Origin: an uncultured Pseudomonadota bacterium
GTDB taxonomy: Bacteria > Pseudomonadota > Alphaproteobacteria > RF32 > CAG-239
Reading direction: 5' to 3'
DNA length: 46,808 nucleotides
Assembly: GCA_902785935.1 (NCBI GenBank)
Contig: CADAAN010000011.1
Coordinates: 653 to 47,460 of the forward strand
Of this stretch, positions 25,124 through 32,183 are shown in pieces. Positions within the stretch are counted from its first letter, which is position 1. Every line of letters begins with the position of its first letter. Under the pieces are notes generated by a model, which did not search any database, was not told the DNA's origin, and worked only from the letters and a program-made list of their open reading frames with translations. The position numbers and the translations under genes were made by a program.

Positions 25124-25387
25124 TTATTTTTGAGGATTGAGCAAACCCTGCAATTCTTTTCCCATTTTAAAGTGAATGGTGCGTCGCGCATCAACCGAAA
25201 CCGCCTTGCCCGTTTTAGGGTGGCTGCGGACAGAAAATGTCCCGAATCCGCGAAATTCAACACGATGACCCGCGGATAAAGCATTGACCATTTCATCAAA
25301 TACGATATGAACGACTTTTTCAATATCTTTAACGGTCAAATTAGGGTTTTCATGCGCTAATTTTGAAATTAATTCTGATCTTGTCAC
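25124..25387 (-). CDS. ihfB: Integration host factor beta-like / HU-family DNA-binding protein
   Basis: The 87-residue protein has the HU/IHF fold: MTRSELISKLA at the start, the VEFRGFGTFSVRS turn, PKTGKAV in the DNA-contacting arm, and IHFKMGKELQGLLN at the end. The order ihfB-lapA supports IHF beta over HU. The arm is about seven residues shorter than the usual alphaproteobacterial arm (FSVRS runs directly into HPKTG, where relatives have an RPARTGRN-type stretch first). This may alter DNA bending. Confidence 0.85.
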   Translation of the reverse strand: MTRSELISKLAHENPNLTVKDIEKVVHIVFDEMVNALSAGHRVEFRGFGTFSVRSHPKTGKAVSVDARRTIHFKMGKELQGLLNPQK

Positions 25388-25462
25388 GATACGTGCCTCT
25401 CTTAAAAAAATGTTATTTCTTCTTTAAATACAATCGTCTGATTTAAATTTAAAGTCTTTTTT

Positions 25463-26119
25463 CTATTTTACACAGATATCTGCCGCTTTTAAGTAAAAAG
25501 GTTTTGGAAAATCAAGATTTTTATCCTCAAAACGCTTTATTGCAAGAAGAGCAATATCTTTAATCGGCGGACAATTTTCAAAAACGGCGTCATGCAGGTG
25601 CAATCCGCTCGGCTTTGAAAGAAAACGCTCAACCCCGTCACCGATGAAAGTTGTTGAAAATCCTCTTAAATCAGCGATAATTTCATCGTAAAAGGCTGTT
25701 TTGCCCGATTCGATTTTTTGTAAATTTATATCATAGTAAGCGACATAAAAATCATCACGCTTTGTTTCAACAATGACGGCTGTGCGCTCGGCACGTTGTT
25801 TCGGCTCTATAAGAGAAACATAAGCATCAAAAGCATTGATGCCTGTGACGGCAATTTTATTTTGAGCCAGCGCAAAGGTGCGTGCAGCAGCAATGCTTGA
25901 CCTGACACCGGTAAATGACCCCGGTCCCGTGCAAACACCGATTAAGTCCAAATCTTTGACAGACAAGCGGTTTTCTTCGAGCAATTCTTTAATTTTAACA
26001 ATCAAAAGCTCACTTTGACCGAACATCAAAGATTGCGAAAAAACGGATTTTGCCGTTTTATCTTCAAATAAAGCAACGGAGCAATAGCTTGTTGTTGTAT
26101 CAAATGCAAGTGTCCACAT
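25463..26119 (-). CDS. tsaB: tRNA threonylcarbamoyladenosine biosynthesis protein TsaB
   Basis: TsaB is the dimerisation partner of TsaD in t6A37 synthesis. The 218-residue protein begins MWTLAFDTTTSYCSVAL, has the ASKHA-like GVCTGPGSFTGVRSSIAAARTFAL motif, and lacks the metal-binding residues of TsaD. ATG 26119 is chosen because the family starts right at this strand; the in-frame ATG at 26158 would add 13 residues (RQRKYFFNRLIK) unlike the family. It sits downstream of ihfB on the same strand but with a 75-bp gap. Confidence 0.93.
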   Translation of the reverse strand: MWTLAFDTTTSYCSVALFEDKTAKSVFSQSLMFGQSELLIVKIKELLEENRLSVKDLDLIGVCTGPGSFTGVRSSIAAARTFALAQNKIAVTGINAFDAYVSLIEPKQRAERTAVIVETKRDDFYVAYYDINLQKIESGKTAFYDEIIADLRGFSTTFIGDGVERFLSKPSGLHLHDAVFENCPPIKDIALLAIKRFEDKNLDFPKPFYLKAADICVK

Positions 26120-26214
26120 TTTTATTAACCGATTAAAAAAATATTTACGCTGTCGCATTTATAATATAAAATCCGAAAGATAACAACGATTTTTTTTAAT
26201 ATCAGGCTAATAAA

Positions 26215-27828
26215 ATGGATCAACAAAATTTGACGATATTGCTTTACTTTTCAGCGCTTTTATGCACGATTTTAACGGCGCTTGTCGTCGATTTGAGGAT
26301 AAAAGTTTTACGGTTGAAGCAAAAAAATTATTTTTTAAAGCGTGACAGAGATCGCTATGCCGAAACGATTTATGCCGCAAAAGATGGTTATTTCGCTTTT
26401 ATTTATCCCGATGAGCGCATCAATGATCCAAGGCGCGATATTACCGAACGTTGTTCCAGACGTTTGGCTGTTATGCTTGACTTAAAAAACGGGCGAAATT
26501 CATCGTTTGATGATGTTTTAGATGCCTTTTACAAAGAAGATGCCAGAAAACTTCAAAAATATCTTTCACTGATGCAAGAGGACGGCATTGCGTTTGAAGA
26601 TACTTTTCAGATGAAGAGCATCAAAAAAAATATGCGTATTTTCGGCAGCCGAATCAACGGATCGGATGGAAATCTTTATTGCGATATGCTTTGGTTCAGA
26701 GATTTAAGCGCCGAACAGATTAAAATTGAAAATTTGCAAAACAGTATGAATGAAAAAAAACGCCAGCTTACTGTTTTTCAGGATTTATTTGACCATTTGG
26801 GTTTGCCGCTTTATTTGAGAAACGAAAATCTTGATGTTATGGCTTCAAACAAGGCGTATCAAACTATTTCAAAAGATAATGAATCTAAAGAAAATTTAAT
26901 CTTAAAAGGCCTCGCTGATCAGGCTTTGCAAACAAATCAGCCACAACACCAAAAACTTCAGGCGGTTATTGATGGACAGGTCAGGTATTATGAGGCTGTA
27001 GAAACACCTTTTCATAACGATCAGACACTTGATAAAATCGGTACGGTCGGTTATTTGACAGATATAACGGCTTTTGAAGATATAAAACGCGATTTTAAGA
27101 CGCACCAAAACGCGCATCTTTCCGTTTTGGCCTCACTTGGCAGTGCCATTGCAATTTTTGATACAAAAGCAAATTTAGTCTTTTGTAATAAAGCCTTTAA
27201 GGATATGTGGCGCATTAATAGCGAGACAGAAGAAAAAAAATTGTCTTATGCTGACTTTTTAAATATTTTGCGCGCAAAAAGAATGTTACCTGAAGTCAGT
27301 GATTTTAAGGCTTATAAAACACAGGAAGAAAAGCTTTTTTCAAGCTTAATTGAGACAAAAGAAAATTTAATTCATCTGCCGGACGGGCGCACAATCAGGC
27401 GTTTGGTTTCACCGCATCCGAACGGAATAATTTTTGCTTATGAAGATGTTTCGGATAAGCTGGCTGCTGAGCGTATGATACATGAATTGATGAGTGTTGA
27501 ACAAAATATTTTGGAAAACGTGCAGGATGCCATATTGATTTTCAGCCAAGATGAACGTTTGCGCTATTTTAACGAATCGTACATTAAACTGTTTAATGCG
27601 AGTCGCATAAAATTGCAAAATTTGCCGAGCGCAATGGAGGTTTTTGATATGCAGAAGGCGTATTTTTCAAAGGTTGAACATTGGGATAATTTAGCAAAGC
27701 ATATGAAAAAGCACATTTTTGAAATTTGTGATGATTTTCAACTTCAGCGCGATGATGGTTCTGCGTTAATCGTCAAGCCTTCTATTTTGTCGGACGAATC
27801 GGTTATGGTTCGGTATCTTGAAAAATAA
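26215..27828 (+). CDS. Membrane-anchored multi-PAS sensor protein lacking a kinase domain
   Basis: The 537-residue protein has one N-terminal membrane helix (LLYFSALLCTILTALVVDL), a short coiled coil, and at least three PAS-like segments: about residues 60-170, 190-290 (YLRNENLDVMASNKAY...VGYLTDITAFEDI) and 305-415 (SAIAIFDTKANLVFCNKAF...FAYEDVSDKL), with a further partial one at 430-535. In alphaproteobacterial relatives such PAS arrays lead into a histidine kinase; here the frame stops before any H-box, N-box or G-box. It may be a truncated sensor or a kinase-independent regulator. A remnant of a different gene follows it. Confidence 0.78.
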   Translation: MDQQNLTILLYFSALLCTILTALVVDLRIKVLRLKQKNYFLKRDRDRYAETIYAAKDGYFAFIYPDERINDPRRDITERCSRRLAVMLDLKNGRNSSFDDVLDAFYKEDARKLQKYLSLMQEDGIAFEDTFQMKSIKKNMRIFGSRINGSDGNLYCDMLWFRDLSAEQIKIENLQNSMNEKKRQLTVFQDLFDHLGLPLYLRNENLDVMASNKAYQTISKDNESKENLILKGLADQALQTNQPQHQKLQAVIDGQVRYYEAVETPFHNDQTLDKIGTVGYLTDITAFEDIKRDFKTHQNAHLSVLASLGSAIAIFDTKANLVFCNKAFKDMWRINSETEEKKLSYADFLNILRAKRMLPEVSDFKAYKTQEEKLFSSLIETKENLIHLPDGRTIRRLVSPHPNGIIFAYEDVSDKLAAERMIHELMSVEQNILENVQDAILIFSQDERLRYFNESYIKLFNASRIKLQNLPSAMEVFDMQKAYFSKVEHWDNLAKHMKKHIFEICDDFQLQRDDGSALIVKPSILSDESVMVRYLEK

Positions 27829-27847
27829 TTTTTTTGCTTGATTTTAA

Positions 27848-28042
27848 GATTATGCCGTAGTCAGCAAAAAAAATACAGACAGACGTTTTTTGATTTATAA
27901 AAGCAGAAATTTTGTCGGTTATAAAGGAAAGCACATTTATACTACCGACGTAGTCAACAAAATTTTAGATAAGGTCGATTCTGTTAAAGTTCTCTGCCGC
28001 TTTCTTCCTTTATACTTATGCTTTCTGAGCATAAGTATATGA
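27848..28042 (+). pseudogene. Decayed remnant carrying the IRYR-family C-terminal tail
   Basis: The frame is open for 64 codons but has no start codon or ribosome binding site. Its middle reads HIYTTDVVNKILDKVDSVKV, which aligns without gaps with the C-terminal tail of the secreted proteins (IYTIDEANEVAGKVNSVKI): about half the residues match, and the DNA is about 60% identical over 60 bp to the tail of the gene at 41416-42357. The expected RYR stop is replaced by an extended hydrophobic run. I read it as a dead copy of the tail module. Chance similarity is possible but unlikely. Confidence 0.5.
28011..28039. repeat. 12-bp perfect hairpin in the intergenic region
   Basis: TATACTTATGCT and AGCATAAGTATA flank TTCTG. 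Neither strand has a following T run, so it is not a classical terminator. It may be part of the remnant or of a small RNA. Confidence 0.5.
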
Positions 28043-28124
28043 AAGGTAATTCAATTTGTTGCAGATATTTTAGAAAAAAAACGCAAATTTATTTAAAATT
28101 TTTTTAAAAAACTAAAAAATATTG

Positions 28125-28153
28125 TTGACAATCAAATTGTTTTAGAATATCTT
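28125..28153 (+). promoter_or_regulatory. Promoter of rpmJ
   Basis: Consensus TTGACA is followed after 17 nt by TATCTT, about 35 bp upstream of the rpmJ start codon. Confidence 0.75.
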
Positions 28154-28185
28154 GCGCCCAAACGTAACGAAAAGGAATTAAAAAA

Positions 28186-28311
28186 ATGAAGTGCTATAGT
28201 TCTTTGAAATCTAAGAAAGTACGCGATAAAGACTGCAAAGTGGTGCGTCGTAAAGGTCGTGTTTACGTCATCAATAAAAAGAATCCGAAGCTCAAAGCTC
28301 GTCAGGGATAA
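28186..28311 (+). CDS. rpmJ: 50S ribosomal protein L36
   Basis: The 41-residue protein starts [18 protein letters not shown] and ends [23 protein letters not shown], the zinc-free C-minus form of L36 normal in Alphaproteobacteria, with the usual GRVYVINK core and the RQG end. Only two of the usual zinc-ligand positions are cysteine. It is monocistronic: promoter upstream, GGAATTA ribosome binding site, terminator downstream. Confidence 0.96.
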   Translation: MKCYSSLKSKKVRDKDCKVVRRKGRVYVINKKNPKLKARQG

Positions 28312-28334
28312 TCTTTTTGATGAAGACAGAGTTT

Positions 28335-28368
28335 AAAACCCGCTGTTTTTCAGGCGGGTTTTCATTTT
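28335..28368 (+). terminator. Intrinsic terminator of rpmJ
   Basis: Hairpin AAAACCCGC/GCGGGTTTT with loop TGTTTTTCAG is followed by a T-rich stretch, 24 bp after the stop codon. Confidence 0.88.
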
Positions 28369-28382
28369 GCTAAAAGAGGGTC

Positions 28383-28411
28383 TTGACAAGTTTTTCGGAA
28401 TAATTTAGTTT
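28383..28411 (+). promoter_or_regulatory. Promoter of trpS
   Basis: TTGACA is followed after 17 nt by TAGTTT, 29 bp before the start codon. GTGAGG serves as ribosome binding site. Confidence 0.6.
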
Positions 28412-28440
28412 TATGACATCAATAAAAAGGTGAGGAAAAA

Positions 28441-29481
28441 ATGGATATCATTCTAACGGCAGACAGACCGACGGGAAAATTGCATCTCGGGCATTATGTC
28501 GGCTCATTAAAACGCAGGGTTGAGCTTCAAAACAGCGGCAAATTTGATAAAATTTATGTGATGATTGCCGATGCTCAGGCTTTGACGGACAATGCCGATA
28601 ATGTCGAAAAAATCAGAAACAGCATTCAGCAGGTCGCACTTGACTATCTTTCTTGCGGTTTGAATCCTGAAAAATCGACGATTTTTATTCAGTCACAGAT
28701 ACCTGAGTTGTGTGAACTTTCGTTTTATTATATGAATTTGGTTACTCTATCGCGTTTAGAGCGTAATCCGACCGTCAAAAATGAGATTAAACTTCGTGAT
28801 TTTAAACAAAGTATTCCGGTTGGTTTTTTGACTTATCCGATTTCGCAAGCTGCTGATATTACGGCTTTTAAGGCCAATACCGTGCCGGTAGGCGAAGATC
28901 AGTTGCCTATGCTTGAGCAGGCGCGTGAAATCGTGCGTTCGTTCAATACGACGTATGCGCCGGTTTTAATTGAACCGCAAGCCGTTTTGCCGGACAACAA
29001 ATTGTGTGCGCGTTTGCCGGGACTCGACGGCGCCAATAAAATGAGCAAATCTTTAGGTAATTGCATTTATCTTTCGGACAGTGCCGCTGAAGTCAAGCAA
29101 AAAGTGATGAGTATGTTTACCGATCCGACGCATTTAAGGGTTGAAGATAAAGGTCATACAAAAGATAACCCTGTTTTTATCTATCTTGACGCTTTTGCAA
29201 AGGATGAGCATTTCGGCGCGTTTTGGCCTGAATATCAAAATCTTTCGGAGCTCAAAGCGCATTATGAGCGCGGCGGTTTGGGTGATATGAAAGTCAAAAA
29301 ATTCTTAAATCAGGTTTTAGAAGCAACTTTAGAGCCTATCAGAGCGCGTCGTGCAGAATTTGAAAAAGATATTCCGGCCGTTTTTGAAATGCTTAAAAAA
29401 GGGAGCCTTGAAGCGCGCGAACAAGCCGCTCAAACACTTGATGATGTCAAAACAGCCATGGGCATTAACTATTTTAAGTAA
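28441..29481 (+). CDS. trpS: Tryptophanyl-tRNA synthetase
   Basis: This class I synthetase has the HIGH-type motif in [15 protein letters not shown], the tryptophan-pocket region with [15 protein letters not shown], and the KMSKS loop in [10 protein letters not shown]. The length (346 residues) is normal. The order of the catalytic motifs fits TrpRS, and the [11 protein letters not shown] form rules out TyrRS. It is monocistronic, with a promoter and a terminator of its own. Confidence 0.96.
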   Translation: MDIILTADRPTGKLHLGHYVGSLKRRVELQNSGKFDKIYVMIADAQALTDNADNVEKIRNSIQQVALDYLSCGLNPEKSTIFIQSQIPELCELSFYYMNLVTLSRLERNPTVKNEIKLRDFKQSIPVGFLTYPISQAADITAFKANTVPVGEDQLPMLEQAREIVRSFNTTYAPVLIEPQAVLPDNKLCARLPGLDGANKMSKSLGNCIYLSDSAAEVKQKVMSMFTDPTHLRVEDKGHTKDNPVFIYLDAFAKDEHFGAFWPEYQNLSELKAHYERGGLGDMKVKKFLNQVLEATLEPIRARRAEFEKDIPAVFEMLKKGSLEAREQAAQTLDDVKTAMGINYFK

Positions 29482-29506
29482 ATTGATTTTTATGGTCTTT
29501 ACGTTA

Positions 29507-29537
29507 AAAGCCGCCTCATTATCGGCGGTTTTTTTAT
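29507..29537 (+). terminator. Intrinsic terminator of trpS
   Basis: Stem CCGCC/GGCGG extended by AAAG/TTTT pairs and followed by a T run, 25 bp after the stop codon. Confidence 0.85.
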
Positions 29538-29615
29538 AAAAAATGGTGCGCTTTGCTTTGCACTTATCGGACTAACCACGCGCAAGAATGTAGAGCATTG
29601 GAAAATAAGTTGACG

Positions 29616-30356
29616 TTATTTCTTAGTCAAATCAAAAATAATTGAATAACTTTTCTCAATATCAACATCATTCGGATATGCCAAAAGTTTGCTTTGATAT
29701 AAAATATTGCTTTGAGAATAGTTATACAAATTTTCTAAATTCACGCTTAAATCTTCTTCTATTTTAAGCATTTGAGCTATAAGTTGGTTAATGAAGCTTT
29801 GCCCTAATATGCGATTAATCTTAAAACCTATATCACTCAAATAATTCAACATTTTTTCATACTCTATCACAGATAAATGGAACGGATCTAAGCTTTTTCC
29901 ATTTTCATCAATCATCTCATTTTGCGAGCTCGGAAAAGATAAAATCAGTCTACCGCCGTGGGGTAAGATATTATAAAATTTCTCAATAACTGCAAAAGGA
30001 TTGGGAGTATGCTCTATTGTTTCAAAACTGATAATAGTTGATATATCATAATCAGATAAATCTATGTTATTATTTAAATCTGCTTTTATGAATTGTAAAT
30101 TTTTGCGCTTATAATTTTTGTTTGCTTCTTTTAAGTATTTATCGTTAATATCCGCACCGACAACAAATTTTGCCTTTTGCGCAAGTAAATCGCTTCCATA
30201 ACCTGTTGCACAAGCAATATCTGCAACAATATCTTTTTTTGAGATATTATCAAGCGCATAAAGATACCGTCCGCAATGTTCAAGTTTCATAAAGAAATTT
30301 TGCGTTTTTTTATCAAAAGGATTGCAGAATTCACTATTTATATAATCTTCTATCAT
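29616..30356 (-). CDS. Class I SAM-dependent methyltransferase, unknown substrate
   Basis: The 246-residue protein has motif I VADIACATGYGSDLLAQ, VVGADINDKYLKEA as the acidic strand after it, FIKADLNNNIDL, and STIISFETIEHTPNP as motif IV, so it belongs to the Methyltransf_11/25 group. The conserved glycine loop of motif I has ACATGYG instead of the usual GxGxG. The base composition is more A/T-rich than its neighbours. The gene lies alone between trpS and tRNA-Thr and is flanked by copies of TTATCGGACT, which suggests insertion. Small-molecule or glycan modification is as likely as nucleic acid modification. Confidence 0.75.
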   Translation of the reverse strand: MIEDYINSEFCNPFDKKTQNFFMKLEHCGRYLYALDNISKKDIVADIACATGYGSDLLAQKAKFVVGADINDKYLKEANKNYKRKNLQFIKADLNNNIDLSDYDISTIISFETIEHTPNPFAVIEKFYNILPHGGRLILSFPSSQNEMIDENGKSLDPFHLSVIEYEKMLNYLSDIGFKINRILGQSFINQLIAQMLKIEEDLSVNLENLYNYSQSNILYQSKLLAYPNDVDIEKSYSIIFDLTKK

Positions 30357-30392
30357 ATTAACAACATAATCCTAAAATTTTAAAAAATATTA

Positions 30393-30448
30393 AAAGTCCG
30401 ATAGAAAATGAAAAAATGGTATTTTCGGAAAGCAAATTATCGGACTTT
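30393..30448. repeat. Inverted repeat upstream of the methyltransferase
   Basis: Perfect 11-bp arms AAAGTCCGATA and TATCGGACTTT are 34 nt apart, with an inner GAAAAT/ATTTTC pair. The right arm is repeated in direct orientation (TTATCGGACT) at 29564-29573, beyond the other end of the methyltransferase gene. Confidence 0.6.
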
Positions 30449-30471
30449 GTGGGATTAAGTCCTGACAATGC

Positions 30472-30498
30472 AAAAACCGCCTACGATTAGGCGGTTTT
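30472..30498. terminator. Intrinsic terminator-like hairpin
   Basis: AAAAACCGCC/GGCGGTTTT with loop TACGATTA. On the minus strand it is followed by a T run and would end a transcript coming from the tRNA-Thr side, after the structured segment at 30499-30630. Confidence 0.7.
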
Positions 30499-30629
30499 CA
30501 AAAATGGTGCCGGTTAGGAGATTACCTTCGGTGCTGCGTCAGATATCGGCTGGCCGACCGGCGTACTTCCGTCCGCCTTATCTTCCTTGTCAAACGCCCT
30601 TCTTTCGGGCGTTCGTCCTCCTAGATACC
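30499..30629 (-). other. Structured segment ending in a copy of the tRNA-Thr 3' end (candidate ncRNA or attachment-site remnant)
   Basis: On the minus strand this 130-nt segment lies between two terminator hairpins. Its 3' part repeats 21 nt of the neighbouring tRNA-Thr 3' end (30503-30523 equals 30661-30681), including the encoded CCA. Its 5' part has TAGGAG, which can pair with CTCCTA in the copied end, and inside are hairpins AACGCCC/GGGCGTT, GGCG/CGCC and TCGGC/GCCGA. It has no anticodon arm. It may be a small RNA born from the tRNA, or the scar of a tRNA-targeted integration. I cannot decide from sequence. Confidence 0.45.
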
Positions 30630-30662
30630 ATTAAAAACCCCAGAAAAATCTGGGGTTTTTAA
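30630..30662. terminator. Intrinsic terminator downstream of tRNA-Thr
   Basis: ATTAAAAACCCCAGA against TCTGGGGTTTTTAAT, a near-perfect inverted repeat directly beyond the tRNA 3' CCA (minus strand). Confidence 0.8.
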
Positions 30663-30738
<76 letters not shown>

Positions 30739-30747
30739 AATGGCCAC

Positions 30748-30776
30748 CTTATAGCAAACTTTTTTTTTCAATGCAA
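30748..30776 (-). promoter_or_regulatory. Promoter of tRNA-Thr
   Basis: On the minus strand TTGCAT is followed after 17 nt by TATAAG; the start would lie a few nt before the mature tRNA 5' end. Confidence 0.6.
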
Positions 30777-30808
30777 GTATTATTTTTTAGTTTTTGAGTA
30801 AATTTTTT

Positions 30809-30837
30809 TTGACATTGAATTTGAAATATGCTAATCT
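30809..30837 (+). promoter_or_regulatory. Promoter of the type II leader (copy 2)
   Basis: Consensus TTGACA is followed after 17 nt by TAATCT. The predicted start lies at about 30844, at the first conserved leader hairpin. Confidence 0.7.
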
Positions 30838-30843
30838 AAAAAC

Positions 30844-31095
30844 ATGATAAGGACAGTTTTTGACTTTCTTATTTCAGAACCGAGAGGTTCGGGGCTGTAG
30901 CAGGCTCTTCATCTAGAGATACCAGAAATGGTATCCTTTCGGATGCCTTTTTTTGGTATTTAAATTCCCCGCTTTGGTTGGGGAGATTACGGCGTATGTT
31001 CAGGTTTATTTAAACTAAAGGCCGTGATAGTCATTACTCTAGATGTGATTTGCTAACTCCCCTGCCGCTCAATTGAGCGGATTTTTTGTAATGAC
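30844..31095 (+). promoter_or_regulatory. Type II structured leader RNA with two intrinsic terminators (copy 2)
   Basis: It aligns along its length with the leader at 4673-4930. First half: hairpin ATAAG/CTTAT, hairpin GAACC-GAGA-GGTTC then GGGGCT, hairpin GATACC/GGTATC that competes with GGTATCC/GGATGCC, the latter followed by seven T (first terminator, 30930-30954). Second half: CCCC/GGGG hairpin ending in GGGGAG, stem ACGGC/GCCGT with loop parts GTATGTTCA and CTAAAG, TGTGATTT, CTCCCC, and a perfect terminator CCGCTC-AATT-GAGCGG plus six T (31065-31087). GTCATTAC at 31030 can also pair with GTAATGAC at 31088, enclosing the terminator. Confidence 0.78.
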
Positions 31096-31114
31096 ATCTA
31101 TATGGAGAAAAAAT

Positions 31115-32107
31115 ATGAAAAAATGGATTTTGATTTTAATAATATCGCTTTTATCCTTCGTATTAATGAACAAATCATTGGCATCACAAACATGGGATTG
31201 CGGCGATCAAGGTAATAATGTTGTTTGCACCCTTGATGATGATGGAACGTTTACTGTTTCCGGAAGCGGTAAAATGCAAAATTATGATACCTACGAGTAT
31301 GATTCAGGTCTTCCTAGTACCACTGCACCATGGGGCGGTGGTAGATCAATATTGTCCAATATTAAAAATATTATTATCGAAGAAGGGGTAACAAATGTAG
31401 GTAGTGCAGCCTTTGCTGGAACAACTCAAAATGAAAGTATTTCAATACCAAAAAGTGTAACTGATATTGAAAGTTATGCATTTTATGATAATTATGCGCT
31501 AAAAAGTCTTTATCTGCCCAATGTTAAAAATATAGGAGTTAGTGCGTTTTCATTTCCTTTTTCGCTTGAAAGTATTGATATGCCAAATATTGAGTATATC
31601 GCTTCTACAAATTTTTTTCTTAATACATGGGACCCTTCCAATTTGAAATATGTCGGTTTGCCGGATGGGGTGACTTTGGCTGGAAATGTTTTTGGCGGAA
31701 CGGCCGTTGCTTCATGCGGAAGAGATGGCGGGAGTTGTCTTGACTGTGCAGATGGAGAAAGTTATAAAGCAGATACGGGGTGTGTTGCCGATTGCGGCGA
31801 CGGATTTGTTGTCAGAAATCGTTTTTGTATATCTTCAGAAAAGGGTTGCGGTACAGGATATTATAACAAAAACGGCACATGTACATTAAATCCTAAGGGT
31901 TGCGAAACTTATGCTGACGACAAATGCTCGGCTTGTTCTCAAGGATATCTCTCAAAAGGCGACGGTTGTGTTGATTCTGCCGTCGGTTGTGGTGATGGTT
32001 ACAAGGCAGTCGATAAAACCTGTAAACGAAAATACTTAATCTATACCATTGAAGAGGCCAATGCTGTGGCGGGAAAGACAAATACTGTATCGATTCGTTA
32101 CAGGTAA
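31115..32107 (+). CDS. Secreted leucine-rich-repeat (BspA-like) protein with cysteine-rich region and IRYR C-terminal tail
   Basis: The function is not recognised. The 330-residue product starts at ATG 31115, which follows GGAGAAAAAAT; a signal peptide (MKKWILILIISLLSFVLMNK) comes first. Residues 30-215 hold BspA-type leucine-rich repeats of family LRR_5 (NIIIEEGVTNVGSAAFAG, SISIPKSVTDIESYAFYD). Residues 215-300 are cysteine-rich with EGF-like spacing (CLDCADGESYKADTGCVADCGDGF and further pairs). The last 25 residues (IYTIEEANAVAGKTN, then SIRYR) are the tail shared with the YD-repeat protein and the second LRR protein. Surface display or secretion is inferred. A type II leader controls it. 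Confidence 0.82.
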   Translation: MKKWILILIISLLSFVLMNKSLASQTWDCGDQGNNVVCTLDDDGTFTVSGSGKMQNYDTYEYDSGLPSTTAPWGGGRSILSNIKNIIIEEGVTNVGSAAFAGTTQNESISIPKSVTDIESYAFYDNYALKSLYLPNVKNIGVSAFSFPFSLESIDMPNIEYIASTNFFLNTWDPSNLKYVGLPDGVTLAGNVFGGTAVASCGRDGGSCLDCADGESYKADTGCVADCGDGFVVRNRFCISSEKGCGTGYYNKNGTCTLNPKGCETYADDKCSACSQGYLSKGDGCVDSAVGCGDGYKAVDKTCKRKYLIYTIEEANAVAGKTNTVSIRYR

Positions 32108-32183
32108 AAAAAGCTTTTTGCAGGATTTTTTTGTTAAACTCCAAAGTCTTGAAATTATAAAAAAATGCCGAAAGAAAAAGTAG

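Noticed and set aside
30499-30629. Signal recognition particle RNA, tmRNA or a self-cleaving ribozyme at the structured segment beside tRNA-Thr
   Set aside because: The SRP domain IV motif, a tag reading frame and the core of hammerhead-type ribozymes are absent; CGGAAG and CTGACG occur only in isolation.
30930-31095. Invertible (phase-variable) DNA segment bounded by GTCATTAC/GTAATGAC in the leader
   Set aside because: Arms are only 8 bp, enclose a terminator rather than a promoter, and no invertase is nearby; RNA pairing explains them better.
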